Source of the DNA: Thuidium tamariscinum
Lineage: Eukaryota; Streptophyta; Bryopsida; Hypnales; Thuidiaceae
Direction of reading: 5' to 3'
DNA length: 64,000 nt
NCBI GenBank assembly: GCA_947034885.2
Contig: OZ019759.1
Span: 7,628,501-7,692,500, forward strand
Part shown: piece after piece, positions 1-12,849 of the stretch
How the letters are laid out: every line of letters begins with the position of its first letter
Position numbering within the stretch: position 1 is the first letter of the stretch
Notes under the pieces: model-generated
Seen by the model: the letters and a program-made list of their open reading frames with translations, nothing else
Databases searched by the model: none
Told to the model about the DNA's origin: nothing
Made by a program: the position numbers and the translations under genes

Positions 1-569
1 ATATAATAATGATCTGGAATTCTGTGAGTTTTCCACAGATTTTAATTACTAGAATGTATATGTTACAGTAGAGTTATCCTGAAAGTCATGAAATGCCACC
101 GTCCATTGTACCCATATTCAATTGTTCTAGAGTACATTTTTATTTTAGATTGCATTGGAATAGTTGTCCATCTTATATCTTCGTTAAGAATGAGAAGGCG
201 TGCAATCTAGTCGAATTCACTTTTTTCCTTTCTATATTAAGATATGGGTCCCACACTTTCACTTTCGAGTTACAAATTGGGATCAAACGATTTCTAGCAC
301 CTTTTCATATTCAGAAAGAGTTTGATTCTTTCTTTGGCTTGGAGTCTCTGAGGCTGAGAGTTAAGAGCTTTCTAGGAAAACAAAGCAATGTGATAGTTTG
401 CACGCGACCGTGCTTTCATTCCAAAAAGAATATAAGTTGTATAAGTATTCATATCTAATCTTGAAATAAGAATCGAAGAAGCAGCAAATGTAGTGTGTAT
501 CTCAATTATGTGCGTTGTATCGAGATACTTCGAATTATATCAATGCATATTGATTTTGAATATGCTCAG
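1..569 (+). other. Upstream of first recognised callose synthase exon
   Basis: This stretch ends with a good acceptor (AG at 568-569), so it is at least partly an intron. I looked for the conserved callose synthase sequence that should precede the first visible exon and could not find it in any frame. The N-terminal half of the gene therefore lies beyond the left edge of the window, or is too diverged here to see. Confidence 0.5.
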
Positions 570-3500
570 AGATAGCTGGGATTCTAGCCTTGGAGCTTTA
601 GCTGGTGGACAGGGAAGAAAGTCCGAGCTGTTTTCGGCGAAAGGAGATGAACCTGCCAAAGTGGTATTTCCTCCCTCGCGCAATGAGGCATGGATTGAGC
701 AGGTTTGTTCAATGTTACACCTTCAGATCTAGGGTGCTTTCAGTTTTCCCGTGTTCATATTTCTGAACGCCAAGTATTTATTTGTTTTTTATGATTCCGT
801 TATAATGATTTCTTGTCGAGTTACTTTCCCGGTTACAGATTAAGCGACTTCACCTACTTCTGACGGAGAGGGAATCTGCCATGGATGTTCCCGAGAACTT
901 AGAAGCTCGACGACGAATTGCTTTTTTTACCAACTCTTTATTCATGAACATGCCCCAAGCACCCCGAGTACGAAACATGCTTTCTTTCAGGTAATGGATG
1001 GTTTCTGAAGTGTATGAAGTATTCTTTCAAGTAGGTTGGAAAGGCATTCCTTATCAGTTTCAGAAAATAGCATTATAGTATGGCCTTCTTAGCGTCCGAG
1101 AGATTTTCTGTGAAGTTATGTGTGAGGTTCACAATATTCGGTACTCGAGTGCATTTTCTTATCGGTTTCTGCCTCATGTAGTATTTGGATAAGTTCGAAC
1201 TATTTTTGTGTTGCCTAATGGTTTTGCTGTTGACATTCTAGTGTTTTGACTCCCTACTTCAAGGAGGATGTCGTGTACTCGAAGGAGAACTTGATGAAAG
1301 AAAATGAAGACGGAATATCTGTTTTGTTTTATTTGCAAAAGATCTATCCAGGTACGTGATGATCATCTTAGTATTGCTTCCTTGTTCCACGGTGACTGCA
1401 TTATTTATTCGAAATTGCTTCAATTTTTCATCACCACGTCGTTTTGGTGTCCTACTATTTTCCAGGTTGTTGAGCAATACTTAATTGCTTTCGCATAAGG
1501 TAATTCAGATGCGAAAGGGGATCTGATGGATAAACTGATACTGTTTGAGTGGACAGACGAGTGGAGCAGCTTCTTGCAACGGATCGGCCTCGAGTCTTCT
1601 GAGGATCCGGAGACTCAAATATTTGGCTGCAGTGATTTGGAAGATAAGCTTCGCGAGTGGGCTTCATTCCGGGGCCAGACCCTTTCACGTACAGGTGCAC
1701 ACACAACACTGTGTCCTGGTTTGACATGTTGCACTCTGGTCTATATTCGTCGCAAATGCGAACCCCCAGCTATATACGGTTTTATTTCTATTACAACTCG
1801 CGTCTTTTTGTTACATTAATTCAACTTCTACATTACATTCGTGAATGGCTGATAAAGGTCTTGTTTATGACTTGTTGCTTGATTTGAAGAGACAAGTAGT
1901 GTTTGTTTATCTTCTTCTAAATAGGTATACATATTGAATTTCAATAAATTTATGACGCGTGCTATTTGTTCAGTGCGTGGCATGATGTACTACCGAAGAG
2001 CTCTGGAGCTGCAGGCATTTTTAGACATGGCAACGGAAGATGGTATCGAGAGCAGTTCCCTGATTTCCTCTTTTTAACCATTTAAATTTATGTGCCCTAT
2101 CTCATTTTGGTGATTATGGTAAAGGTGCCCTGAATTCTCTAGTTGTAGGAGCCTCCCTGTCAAATTGAAGAGAGCCTAGATATGTAGAAAAGCATGTGTA
2201 CCCCAACGATGTAGTTGCCTAACTTCCTGTATTCTTGGGTCTTGAAGAGTGATATGGGGACCAATACCACCTGGTAAACAGTGTTTTGTACGTGCAGAGC
2301 TGGTGGATGGCTACAAGGTCCTGACTGAAGCTACTCCTGAACAAAAGAAAAGTCAGCGTTCCACATGGTCACAACTTCAGGCTATTGCTGATATGAAGTT
2401 CACTTATGTTGCCGCGTGTCAAATGTATGGGGAACAAAAACGCCGAGGTCACCACAGTGCTACCGAGATTTTGAAACTGATGCTCAAGTACTTTTTCGAC
2501 CTTACTTCTTGTCTTCCGATTTCTGCACCATTTAAGAACGTTCGTTCAGGACTAACAATGTGCCCGAAACTATACTCTGATTACCGCACTCTGGAAATGT
2601 TCTTTGTTAGTTGCTGTTTTGTACATTTAAAGCTTAAATTTGACTAAGTAGTTCGCGCTCCAGCAATCCATCATTGCGTGTGGCATACATTGACGAGGCG
2701 GAGGAGACGCAGAACGAGAAACCCAGGAAGGTATATTACTCTGTTCTGGTAAAGGCTATCAATGGACTAGACCAAGAGATTTATCGAATTAAATTGCCCG
2801 GTATTGTGAGACTTGGAGAAGGCAAACCTGAGAACCAGAACCATGCTGTTATATTTACTCGCGGTGAAGGTCTGCAAACAATTGACATGAATCAGGTTTG
2901 AATTTTTCAGATTTTATTCCACTCTTCGAATTGTTTGAATTCCCTCCAATTGTGACCTCACTTAAAATATTTCATTTCATGACCACTTTTAACGAATGGT
3001 ATGACCATTCTTGATTCCTTGTAAACTCTTATTTTAACTTTCCAGTCACTCGACCTGGGTTTTATTTTAATTATATCTTACAGGATAACTATCTCGAGGA
3101 AGCTTTCAAAATGCGCAATCTTCTCCAGGAATTTCATGAACCTCATGGTGTTCGCCCGCCTACAATTCTAGGTGTTCGTGAACATATCTTTACTGGGAGG
3201 TACGTTGGTTTTGTAGTTTAAATAATATCTTTAGCTGTGGAGACGTTTGATCTTAGTCTTTAACTGTTGATCTTTCATGCCGTTGCAATTCAGTCTGAAT
3301 GACCGTGAGTACAGCCTATCAGAGTCTTCGTCGATATCCACTGGCTACTGTTTTAGTTCATACCAAGGCATTCTTAATTATGAACGTTCTATCTACTTTC
3401 CTCCGAGAGGTTGATAAGTAGCTTTTGCTAACGTGTAACAGTCTAATTTCGTCCTTTGGAAGAGTGCAGTGTCTCTTCTCTTGCATGGTTTATGTCAAAT

Positions 3501-6500
3501 CAGGAAACAAGTTTTGTCACTATTGGGCAACGTGTACTTGCCAGCCCACTCAAGTACGTTTCTGTTTGCTTGATTAATTTCTCATCGAAGTCTATTTTTT
3601 GTGGCCGTTTCCTCCAGTGAACTGACTTCATGTATCGGTGGTCTGGAGCATTTTTTTCAAGGTTTGATAGAATTCATACTAGTTCACATTATAGCCTACA
3701 CTGGTGTGGTTGGGATTAAGTTCTAATTTGTGTCGTACAGGGTCCGGTTTCATTATGGACACCCTGACGTATTTGATAGGCTCTTTCACATAACAAGGGG
3801 GGGAATCAGCAAGGCCTCTCGTGTGATCAACTTGAGTGAAGATATCTTTGCAGGTTATATTCGGAACGTGCATTTTGCAATGTTAAACTTTACTTTTCTT
3901 TTTCAAATCTTGTCATTAACTTTACTGCGGTATTTTGGTGTCACGAATAACACAAATCGGCCATGAAGTTTTATGGTTCTACTGGGACTGAGCATTCAAT
4001 AAATTTCACTTCACAGATTGCTTAGTTTGGAGTTCCCTTTGTTTTGCGTTTTGTGATGGATTTTTCTTTTCTGCAGGTTTTAATTCCATTTTACGCCGTG
4101 GAAATGTGACTCATCATGAATATATCCAAGTTGGCAAGGGGAGAGATGTGGGTTTGAACCAGATTTCATTATTTGAGGCTAAAATTGCTTGTGGCAATGG
4201 CGAGCAAGCTCTTAGCAGGGATATCTATCGATTGGGGCATCGATTTGATTTCTTTCGTATGCTGTCATGCTATTTTACTACTGTTGGATATTACTTGAGC
4301 ACCTTGGTGATAATTCTAACTTTAATTGCTCTTGCTAATATTTTGTTTCTTGTTTTGTTACTGAAATAAGACTGCCATGTCATACTATTCTCGTTGCTCT
4401 CTGTTTCGGTCCTTGTTTTCCTTTTATTTTATTTCTCTTATCGTTGTACATGTAGATGAAAGGCTTCAAATTTTTCTGGGAGTCGCATATCGTGGAAACT
4501 GTCAATATCTATGTTAGTCAGAATTTTCCTTGGTTTATCACTCATTCCTCGTCATCTAAGATCTGGTTCATTTTTTTGCCCAGATTGTGGTGCTTACAGT
4601 TTACGTCTTCCTATATGGGCGAATCTATCTTGCTCTGAGTGGAGTGGACGACTCTCTTGTCCATTCTGCAAACAATAAAGCCCTGACTGCTGCATTGGCT
4701 TCTCAGGCCCTTGTACAGCTTGGGCTTCTTATGGCCCTACCAATGGTGATGGAAATTGGTCTTGAAAGGGGGTTTCGCACTGCATTGAGTGACTTTCTTA
4801 CGATGCAACTCCAGCTGGCATCTGTTTTCTTCACATTTTCTTTGGGAACGAAAACTCACTATTTCGGCCGTACTATTCTGCATGGTGGTGCAAAGTACCG
4901 AGCAACTGGTCGCGGATTTGTTGTTAGACATGAGCGATTTGCTGATAACTACAGACTATATTCCAGATCTCATTTCACAAAAGCAATTGAGCTTTTTCTG
5001 CTCCTTATTGTTTATACGCTTTATGTGTCAAGATCTGCAAAAGGTGCAGTAACTTATATACTGATCACATTTTCTATGTGGTTCCTAGTTGCAAGTTGGC
5101 TATTTGCACCATTCCTATTCAATCCCTCAGGATTTGAGTGGCAAAAAATTGTGGAGGATTGGGATGATTGGAATAAATGGATGAGTAACAGGTATGCGGT
5201 GAATTCCCTTACCTTTTTCAACTATTATTGTGGTTCCTGCGATTTCGGTCGTCAGAATGTTACCAGTGTGCTCATTAGTATTTCATGTGGCAGAGGTGGG
5301 ATTGGAGTTGAAGGCAGCAAGAGCTGGGAGTCGTGGTGGGACGAGGAACAAGAGCATCTGAATTACACTGGACTTTTTGGTCGATTTGTAGAATGCCTAC
5401 TTTCTATTCGGTTCTTTCTGTATCAGTATGGGATCGTCTACCATTTGAATATTGCCCGTTCCTCCAAGGATCTAAGCATTAGTGTACCTCCCTCATCATG
5501 ACTCCTGTCTTTCCGTTCCTTTGAATTTTGTGACTTCTTCCTGATCTCAAGTCAAAATCTTTAGAAAATGATATAACCTGTATGTTTCCATCTGTTTCAC
5601 TGTACTTCTTTTTCAGGTGTATGGCCTCTCGTGGCTCGTCATTGTGGCAGTTCTTGCCGTATTAAAGGTAATGATTTGACGATCCAGTCTCCTGGTATTC
5701 GTTTATCTTCTTCATTTCGCGCATAAATCTTTTTTCTTTCACCTGGCTGACGCAAGATTTAATTCGATTCGGAGATGGAGTAGTGCATGAAAGTTTTGGA
5801 ATTTAACACAGCCGTTGACTGATGTTCAATTTTTTTTTACCACAGATAGTCTCGATGGGTAGGGATAAATTCAGCGCTGATTTCCAGCTGTTGTTCCGAC
5901 TTCTGAAGGCTTCATTGTTCATTGGATCTGTATCAGTCATTGCCATCCTACACGTTAAAAGCTTTACCGTTGGCGATCTGTTTGCTTGCGTACTAGCATT
6001 TATACCCACCGGCTGGGCTTTGCTTCAGGTCAGTCATTTCATTGCTGGGGTCTTTATGTCAGTGCTTACTGAACAATGTTCACCGTCAGTTTGCATGCTT
6101 TCACCGATATCTCTCGCAACAATCGATTTCTGTCATGCGGTTAGTACTCCTTGATTTTATAAACTAATACCTGTTGAGGAACCTTGCATTCAATCTCCAA
6201 TTCTCGAAGTCCAGGGGGTGTAGGTATTCTTTCTACTGTCCATCGCTACTTTCTTGAGACCCCTTGATACTTTTTACTACTTCTAGAGATATAATATTCA
6301 CACTCGAGCCCAGTACAGGTAGAACCTCTCTTACTGCATATCCTCTTTGTGCAGAACTTGCACTAATTATGTCTCGAATTTACAACTTTCGGTTGCTCTG
6401 AAATCTCCATTTTATGATAAAAGGTGCTCGTTTGTTCTACTTGTGCAGATTTTGCAGGCCTGCAAACCAGTGGTGATCAGATTAGGGTTTTGGAAATCTG

Positions 6501-6676
6501 TGAAGGCACTTGCTCGTGGATATGAGTACTTAATGGGGCTCTTATTATTTACACCTATAGCTATCCTTTCATGGTTTCCTTTCGTGTCTGAATTTCAGAC
6601 TCGCCTTCTCTTCAATCAAGCCTTTAGTCGAGGATTACAGATTTCTAGGATTCTCGCTGGTAGAAAGAAGTTGTAA
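570..6676 (+). CDS. Callose synthase (1,3-beta-glucan synthase, GSL/CalS), C-terminal half
   Basis: Plasma-membrane enzyme that makes callose (1,3-beta-glucan) from UDP-glucose; glycosyltransferase family 48. Sixteen exons join in frame by GT-AG introns: 570-702, 839-990, 1242-1351, 1557-1694, 1974-2042, 2298-2487, 2664-2895, 3084-3199, 3470-3553, 3741-3853, 4077-4306, 4584-5191, 5294-5483, 5617-5667, 5846-6028, 6449-6676 (TAA stop). They encode about 941 residues; family members are about 1,900, so the N-terminal half is off the left edge. Diagnostic stretches include NLEARRRIAFFTNSLF, YDEVEE-like YIDEAEE, KPENQNHA, RVRFHYGHPDVFDR, GNVTHHEYIQVGKGRDVG, RATGRGFVV, WDDWNKWM and SRGLQISRILAG. 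The catalytic glucan synthase domain is followed by a C-terminal cluster of membrane segments (exons from 4077 on). I see no frameshift or internal stop, unlike every other coding region in the window. The paralogue cannot be named. Confidence 0.95.
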
Positions 6677-7219
6677 CTTTTAAGACTCTTGCATCAGGTC
6701 TCAAATCTTTTCGGAATTTTGATGAGTTCCCAAGTCTTAAACCCGATCAAAACTATTTCATGTCGAAGTTTCCATGTTCATTTTCCAATATAGTACTATT
6801 GTTAGATTTTATGTCAATCTTTTCAGCTGTGCTGAACACTAAATGTCTTATCAGATAATTCCTTTTGACAAGCATTTGACGTGCAGTTTGTGCTGTACAC
6901 TCAGCATTTACTCTTTTCTTCTTTTATTTCTAGGTAAAGTACATTTTTATAAGTATTACCAAAGGTATTCCTGTTGTTTGCTCCTGCTGGAATAGTGGTA
7001 GCACTTATCCCTCCAACTTCTTCCCTCAAGTACTTGGATGCAAGGAAGAGTTTCCAAAACGGTAGGTTCAAAGATCTGTCTTTAGGGTGGATGTCCTGTG
7101 AAGGATTGGATTCATTAGGGTTTTCATGTCCAGTTCGTCTGACTTAAGTTCATCACAGACCTGCTTACAGGAGGGCCTCACTCTCAAAGTACAGTTGGGT
7201 TTGTTGTCAGCGGTCCCTA
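6677..7219. other. 3' flank of callose synthase; no gene seen
   Basis: AT-rich sequence between the callose synthase stop codon and the next transposon. It should hold the 3' UTR and polyadenylation signal, but I could not pick a convincing site. No coding pattern was found. Confidence 0.4.
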
Positions 7220-9369
7220 GAACTAAAATTGGTAAATAGTATTGGCTACACTAATTGTCAACAATAATATTAATTGTGATTAGCAAGGTCATTGTTAGAA
7301 CATTATTTATTCATTCTAACACTATTTCAGCTCTATAGTAAAATTTGGTCATTTCAACATTTTTACAAGAGTGCATTTAGTGTTAGATGAGAACAAAATA
7401 TAGAAGTTGGAATGGTAGGGAAAAAGCAGTGTATAAAATGCTGAAATAGACGATGAAATGTTGAAATAATCAATGATATGTTAAAATGTTGAAATAAATA
7501 ATCACATTGAAATGCTGAAATAAACAATGACATATTGAAATAGACAATATAATGTTGAAATTTTTTATAGTGTATGTATAAGTTGTTAAATATAGCAACA
7601 ATAAAAAACACAACATATTAATCCTAGTTGTAGGCCAAAAATTAAAGGAAAAAAATGGTAAAATATAATAATGAATTTTTAAACTATCCTATTGAAATTG
7701 GACAAGTCTTACCTTTGGAAGTATTGCAAATGTTTTGTAATTATTTCTTGGAGATGTAGAAACAATTGTCTTACATTCCAAAATTCATCAAGTTTTAATG
7801 CCAAACCACAACAAATCATTGCTTTTCTAGCATAGGACATGTTGTCACCATCCACCTCTTGATTAACATCTTCTATACTATTAGCAGCCAATTGTAGAAA
7901 AAAACATTTCTTAGGATTTGTCAACTTCCCTAACCATTGTTCATCTATCCGAGGTACATTTTGTCAAGCATTTTGTTGTATCAACTCAATTTTCTTGGCT
8001 TCCCACCATCTTGTCCATGCATCTTTGATTTTTGAAATAACGAATAGGACATGGAGGTAGAAATTTGAAAATTGTGTTTTTGGCAACTAGGATAGCAACC
8101 AATCTGGGGGTCACCATATGGCTGCTACAATTATCAAGCCATATGATCTTCATGCGTTGATGAAGATCGGCTTAATATTCTCATAGTTCCAAAAAGTATT
8201 CGGAGAAGATGGTTTGGTCCATCCAACTTTTAGGGTCTATTATATAAGAAACCCTAGGAATATTATCAATCAAACCTCGTATAGGATAGCTCTTATTTTC
8301 ATTTTAAAAAATGAGCATAAGAGCTTCTATTGTAGCATGATGGCCTCCTGAAATGCAAACCACAATGGTTATGAGGTCTTCACCCGAGACAACTTCAACG
8401 TATTTGACAATTGTATCCCCCCAAAACCCTAAAATTTGGCCATTGTTAAGATTGACAACAAAATGCGTTTCATCTAAGTTTTCCATGAGATTTTCATCAA
8501 ATTTCCCATATGCAAATCCTCTTTGCAAGACCCTCAAATAATAAGTGATTTGCATTTCAATTTGAAACTTCTTCTCAAGACTACAAGTCAAATGACCACA
8601 TTGGAATAGAAGGACTATATTGTAGTTATCCATGAACTAATTGACCCAATTTGTTTTGATTTTGTTGATCAACAAAACATTGTCTTTAAGATCAATAGAA
8701 TGGGCTATGAAAATGGATTCAAGAGCTACAAGAATGAAAAGGGCCAATTTAAGAAGTAGGTGAGAGGAAAATTTGACACCTAATTTGCGAAGGCGACTGA
8801 ATTCTTCAAGTAATAGAGGGTACATATATTGCATCCATTCACTCTTTTTTTTGCCTTGATTTGGTTTGACTTTTGAAGATTGGCACCTCTTTTTGTCCAA
8901 TTAGCTTCGGCTACAAGAAAATGGAGTGTCAAATTCTAGCCCTTCGAATTGGCGACATTGCAGCTACCATCAAGGGTGCAACCACGGAGTATAAACCCGT
9001 GGAAAAAACACTTTTGATGGACCAGAGAGTTATCCACCTCTCTTCACAATCTCTTCAAGGATCAAACAAGGGAAAAGTGGGGCAAGGAAGTAAGCCAAAA
9101 AGAAAGTTTTCAAGAGAAGAGAGGCAAAAATTAGAGTTTCCTAGGAAAAGGCCAGAGATAGACGGCGGGAGGTAAAAATTAGAGCTACCCAAGGAAGGGC
9201 GAGAGCTTGATGACGGAAGGCAAAAATTAGATCTTTCCAAAGGACCAAAGTTTGACGGTGGGAGTTAAGTGCCTCAACACTATTTATATATAAGTTGAAA
9301 AATAGTGTTGGGGGTAAAAAGTAGGGAACAACACTAATTATCATCCAACACTATTTATCAATTTTAGTG
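7220..9369 (-). mobile_element. pogo/Tc1-like DDE transposon with TIRs
   Basis: The ends are inverted repeats of about 25 bp with few mismatches. The left end (7220-7246) reads ACTAAAATTGGTAAATAGT; the right end (9345-9369), reverse-complemented, reads ACTAAAATTGATAAATAGT. Both ends abut a TA dinucleotide (7218-7219 and 9370-9371), the target duplication expected of Tc1/mariner/pogo elements. The left end has one extra base. Inside is a broken DDE transposase on the minus strand (7709-8900). Left and right subterminal parts carry many short copies of a 'tgaaat' motif (about 7430-7560). Confidence 0.8.
7709..8900 (-). pseudogene. DDE_1-type (pogo/Tigger-like) transposase, decayed
   Basis: The read-out has an N-terminal helix-turn-helix-like part (YPLLLEEFSRLRKLGVKFS), then the catalytic core with first Asp in MENLDETHFVV, the block SGEDLITIVVCISGGHHATIE, second Asp in IIWLDNCSSHM (about 8130), and a C-terminal part NPKKCFFLQLAANSI...NMSYARKAMI (7709-7924). 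An in-frame TAG at 8637-8639 and TAA at 8304-8306 break it, and at least one frameshift separates the two catalytic blocks. From memory, this block order is typical of DDE_1 transposases that are very abundant in oomycetes. Not functional as read. Confidence 0.8.
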
Positions 9370-9371
9370 TA

Positions 9372-11270
9372 TCAGTTGAGTCAAAACATCCTTGTAATGC
9401 TATTAAACTCAAGTTTTGCATTTGTTGGCATTCCAAGCACAAGCTAGAAAGAACCAAACCAGTAATCAAAGAATATGTATTGATCCTTCTAACCAGGTCA
9501 TGATGAAGCATATGCTATTGAATTGGTGCCACATCCTATCAACATCTTGAAGGCGAGATCTAGCTGCATCTTGAGTCTTGAATAGGGCAAATTGGCCGAG
9601 TTCTAAGAAAATATCCCAAATAGTGGATTGTAAGAAATTATAGATGCCACCGTTCTCGCACACAAGCTAGCAGCACCCAGTGAAATCACTATCCCTATGG
9701 GTTTGCCTTGTACATGTACCCATGTTTGATGTTTTTTTGCTTCATGCTCTTCAACTAAGAAAGAAAGAAAATGAAAAGTAGGTATGTTTATGTTCATGTT
9801 TGTGAGCGAGTGTGGTTTAACCCTATAAGGATGGATTGGTCTTTGTGGAAATCAACCTTTGTGGAAATCATCTTTTTTGCAATAGTGCAAATCATCTATT
9901 TAAAAAAAAGTTAAATGTATTCATTGGAGACCAAATTACTATTCACAAATTCCTTTTTGTGCACAAAATTCCAAGGATGAATAATTGAACTTATGTCTTA
10001 TATGCAAGAATTCCCTATCATCCATCAAATCGTCTTGGTCTGCAATATCCTTCAAGGGTTAAGGAATTGTACAGGATTAAATAGAAATCATTGTAAAGTC
10101 ATTGATGAAGTGTATTAGGAGCATTGGGTGTTTTTACTAAGGGCCCAAAGAACTATGACAGTGGTTGCTTCAAGGTGCTCAATATGAGCTACTGAAGTGC
10201 AATGTTGTGATTTTCTTCATGTATAACAATCAAATCATTGATTAGGAGGCATAGAATACTACAATAGTGGTTTTTGAGGGCAAAAGGTGGTGATGGCATA
10301 TTGTAGGCGATGCTCAAGCATCAAATCGTTGTAGATTTTCTTGTAGTTTCAAGAGCATTATTAGCTTCTGAAAGAGTAAAGTATTCTATATAGATGTGCG
10401 CACATTGAGGGTGGTTGGTTGGTGATTTCATATTTGAATTTATAACACTTAGATCTACACTGTAGTACTTAGCACTTAATTCTTTTGTATCTCAACAACT
10501 ATCATATGCCTTAGCTAATCTAGTTTAGCAACAAGTAATCTCATTTAGTCTCAGAACAAGATATAGATCTAATTGAGCCTACAATGGAATCATATCGAGA
10601 TGTGGTTTAATGGGAAAACCTATATTCTATAGATGGATGAAAGCACACTATGGTTGCCCTTCCAACCCGATGTACAATCCAATGCAAATTGTATAATTTG
10701 TATGATTTTGTTATGACATGTATTCTAGCCGCTTATCTAGACTTCTAACAAAAGCATGCGTTAGTTCAAGTTTGTCGGTTCGGGGCTTCGGTGGACACTG
10801 TGAATTTATGGCATTTGTACCCAGTAACGGGCTGCTCTGGTTTCCGTAGTTTTGCAAATTGACGTGCTAGATTCAAGAGGAAGGGACCTCATGGGAAGGC
10901 GAAGGACTATAATGTAGAGAGGGAGGGTTTGAGAGACATGGAGGCAAAGAGGTGATGTCAATGTCATCAATTGGTGAGGGAGAGAGAAACAGCAGCTCAT
11001 TTGCTTGTTATATAAGATGAAGAATTGGAGGTAGGAAAGGAAATGTCTCCATAGGAGCAATCGTTGATTTTGTCCAAAATTGTGGATTTCTTCATTTAAA
11101 AATGCAAGGTTGGCCAAATGTATCTTCTAGACTGAAGATTATGGAACATTTCTTGGATGATGAACATATTTCTCCATTTCTTCCTTTGTATTATCCTCGT
11201 AGACAGGATGCAAGAATTGAATTTGAAATCCTCAAAAAATATCAATAGGAATTGGAAGCTATAAAGAGGG
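9372..11270. other. No gene recognised
   Basis: AT-rich sequence between the pogo-like element and the MITE cluster. I found no coding motif, TIR pair or tandem array. Scattered short ORFs on both strands look like chance. Confidence 0.4.
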
Positions 11271-11273
11271 TTC

Positions 11274-11732
11274 CACTATAAGAAACCCTTGTTTTGGGTG
11301 ATGAGCCCTAATTTTTTATGACGGATTCACTAGAAGAAAACTGCGTTAGAAACCTGCGAAGCGCGTGGGGTGAAGTTTGTTGAGTTCCACGTTTCTAGCG
11401 CAAAAATCTGCGTTGGAATGCATTCTAACGCAGATTTTTGCGCTAGAAACGTGGAACTCAACAAATTTCACCCCATGCGTTTCGCAGGTTTCTAACGCAG
11501 TTTTCTTCTAGTGATTTGAGGTGATGTCAATGCTTACAATCCAAAAAATTTATGTCAACAAAAATGTCCAATATAACATCAATGTTGATAATCCAATGTT
11601 TTTATGTTAACATTGATGTTACATTGGACATTTTTGTTGGCATAAAGTTTTTGAATTGTTAGCATTGACATCACCTAAAATTCGTTATAAAAAATTAGGG
11701 CTCGTCACCAAAGACAAGGGTTTCTTATAGTG
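11274..11732. mobile_element. CACTA-type foldback MITE 1 (hosts MITE 2)
   Basis: Ends are CACTATAAGAAACCCTTG on the left and its near-perfect inverse on the right. The arms are long and fold back over nearly the whole element. The 3 bases before (11271-11273) and after (11733-11735) are both TTC, a 3-bp target duplication typical of CACTA elements. Without the nested copy it is about 270 bp. No coding capacity. Confidence 0.9.
11328..11513. mobile_element. CACTA-type foldback MITE 2, nested in MITE 1
   Basis: A 186-bp near-perfect palindrome with ends CACTAGAAGAAAACTGCG and its inverse. It interrupts the left arm of MITE 1. Comparison with the intact right arm of MITE 1 shows a 3-bp duplication ATT on both sides (11325-11327 and 11514-11516). 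The arms pair almost perfectly, so this copy is likely young. Non-coding. Confidence 0.92.
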
Positions 11733-11782
11733 TTCAATCGGTAGACATGCTCGCTAGAAAGGCTATATTCTTAGACACCACT

Positions 11783-12109
11783 CACTAGAAGAAAACTACG
11801 TTGTATTTGACAAAAATTGTGTTGAAACTATGTTGCATTCAACGTAACATGTGGAGTGGATTGTGTTGAAGTCCTACTTTGTCATGCGGAATTTTTCATT
11901 CGAACACAAAATCTGTGTTTTCCTTGTTCAATTTTGTGTTGACACATTGAAACGCAGAATTTTGCGTTATGAAGGAAGAACTCAACACAATCCACTCCAC
12001 ACGTTACGTTGAACGCAACATAGTTACAACGCAGTCTTTGTTAAGTAAAACGGAGGTTTGGCAAGTTTAACGCAGTTTTTGGCATGAATAGTGTAGTTAT
12101 CTTCTAGTG
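11783..12109. mobile_element. CACTA-type foldback MITE 3
   Basis: Starts CACTAGAAGAAAACTACG and ends AGTTATCTTCTAGTG, the same end family as MITE 2. It is flanked by ACT on both sides (11780-11782 and 12110-12112). Arms are long but more diverged than in MITE 2, suggesting an older copy. Non-coding, 327 bp. Confidence 0.88.
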
Positions 12110-12112
12110 ACT

Positions 12113-12774
12113 ATTTCTACTAGTGTGACTAGTACCATAGCTTTGTTACAGGTTCTTAAAGTTCATCTAGCCAATTTGAGGGTAGCTATAACCCACCGTA
12201 TTATAGTGAGTTCACTTGCAAAACCTTTTGCACTTGCAAAATGAAAAATGAGGTTGGGGATGCTTACCGAAACCAAGGACCTTGTTATGAAATAGTGGAC
12301 AAAAGAGACTTGTATTAGCCCCAACGAGAAGAAAATCGTACAAAAATGGACAAGTCCAAATACGTATGATAAACACTACACCCACTATTTATTAGAGAGT
12401 AAAGTACGACTTTGATTGTAGATAGCGATGGTTTGAATGTGTATTGCAATCCGTTCATTGCAATATTTTTGGTACATATTGTACTAGTAATTGTATATTA
12501 TATACAAAAACTACACATCAAGTACTTTTTCATATATTTTTGCATTCTTGTAGGTCGTATTCTACCATCGACTCATGGAAGCGCACCGAGATGTGACAAT
12601 CAAAAAGAGAGCATTCAAGAAACTGAAGCCTTAATTTGCTAGAGTGTGCAACAAGTAGAATGTTTGTTAATGTAGATACCATGTGGAGATTGACATGTTG
12701 AAGGAGGGTTTCAATCGGACTTGGGATGGCACCAAGGACTATACTTCTCAAAGAATTGCCAATGTGTGTGATGT
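12113..12774. other. No gene recognised
   Basis: Between MITE 3 and the presumed end of the first large CACTA element. No motif seen. Confidence 0.4.
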
Positions 12775-12800
12775 CACTAGAACAAAACGTGGTCTGAAAA
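12775..12800 (+). repeat. Probable terminal repeat of CACTA element C1
   Basis: Begins CACTAGAACAAAACG, close to the ends of MITEs 2 and 3 (CACTAGAAGAAAACT). It is followed by short inverted AGTCAT/GACTAT motifs of the subterminal kind seen in CACTA elements, then by transposase sequence pointing toward this end. The matching right end was not found in the window, so the element limit is tentative. Confidence 0.5.
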
Positions 12801-12849
12801 AACCGTAGTCATTTTTGACTATGGTTCTTTTTGCCACATTTTTGTGCAT

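Noticed and set aside
93..458. ORF of 121 codons upstream of callose synthase
   Set aside because: Composition is intron-like and no callose synthase motif is present; nothing supports coding.
7220..9369. Oomycete contamination of the assembly
   Set aside because: The element has plant-locus flanks on both sides with a TA target site, next to a plant callose synthase gene.
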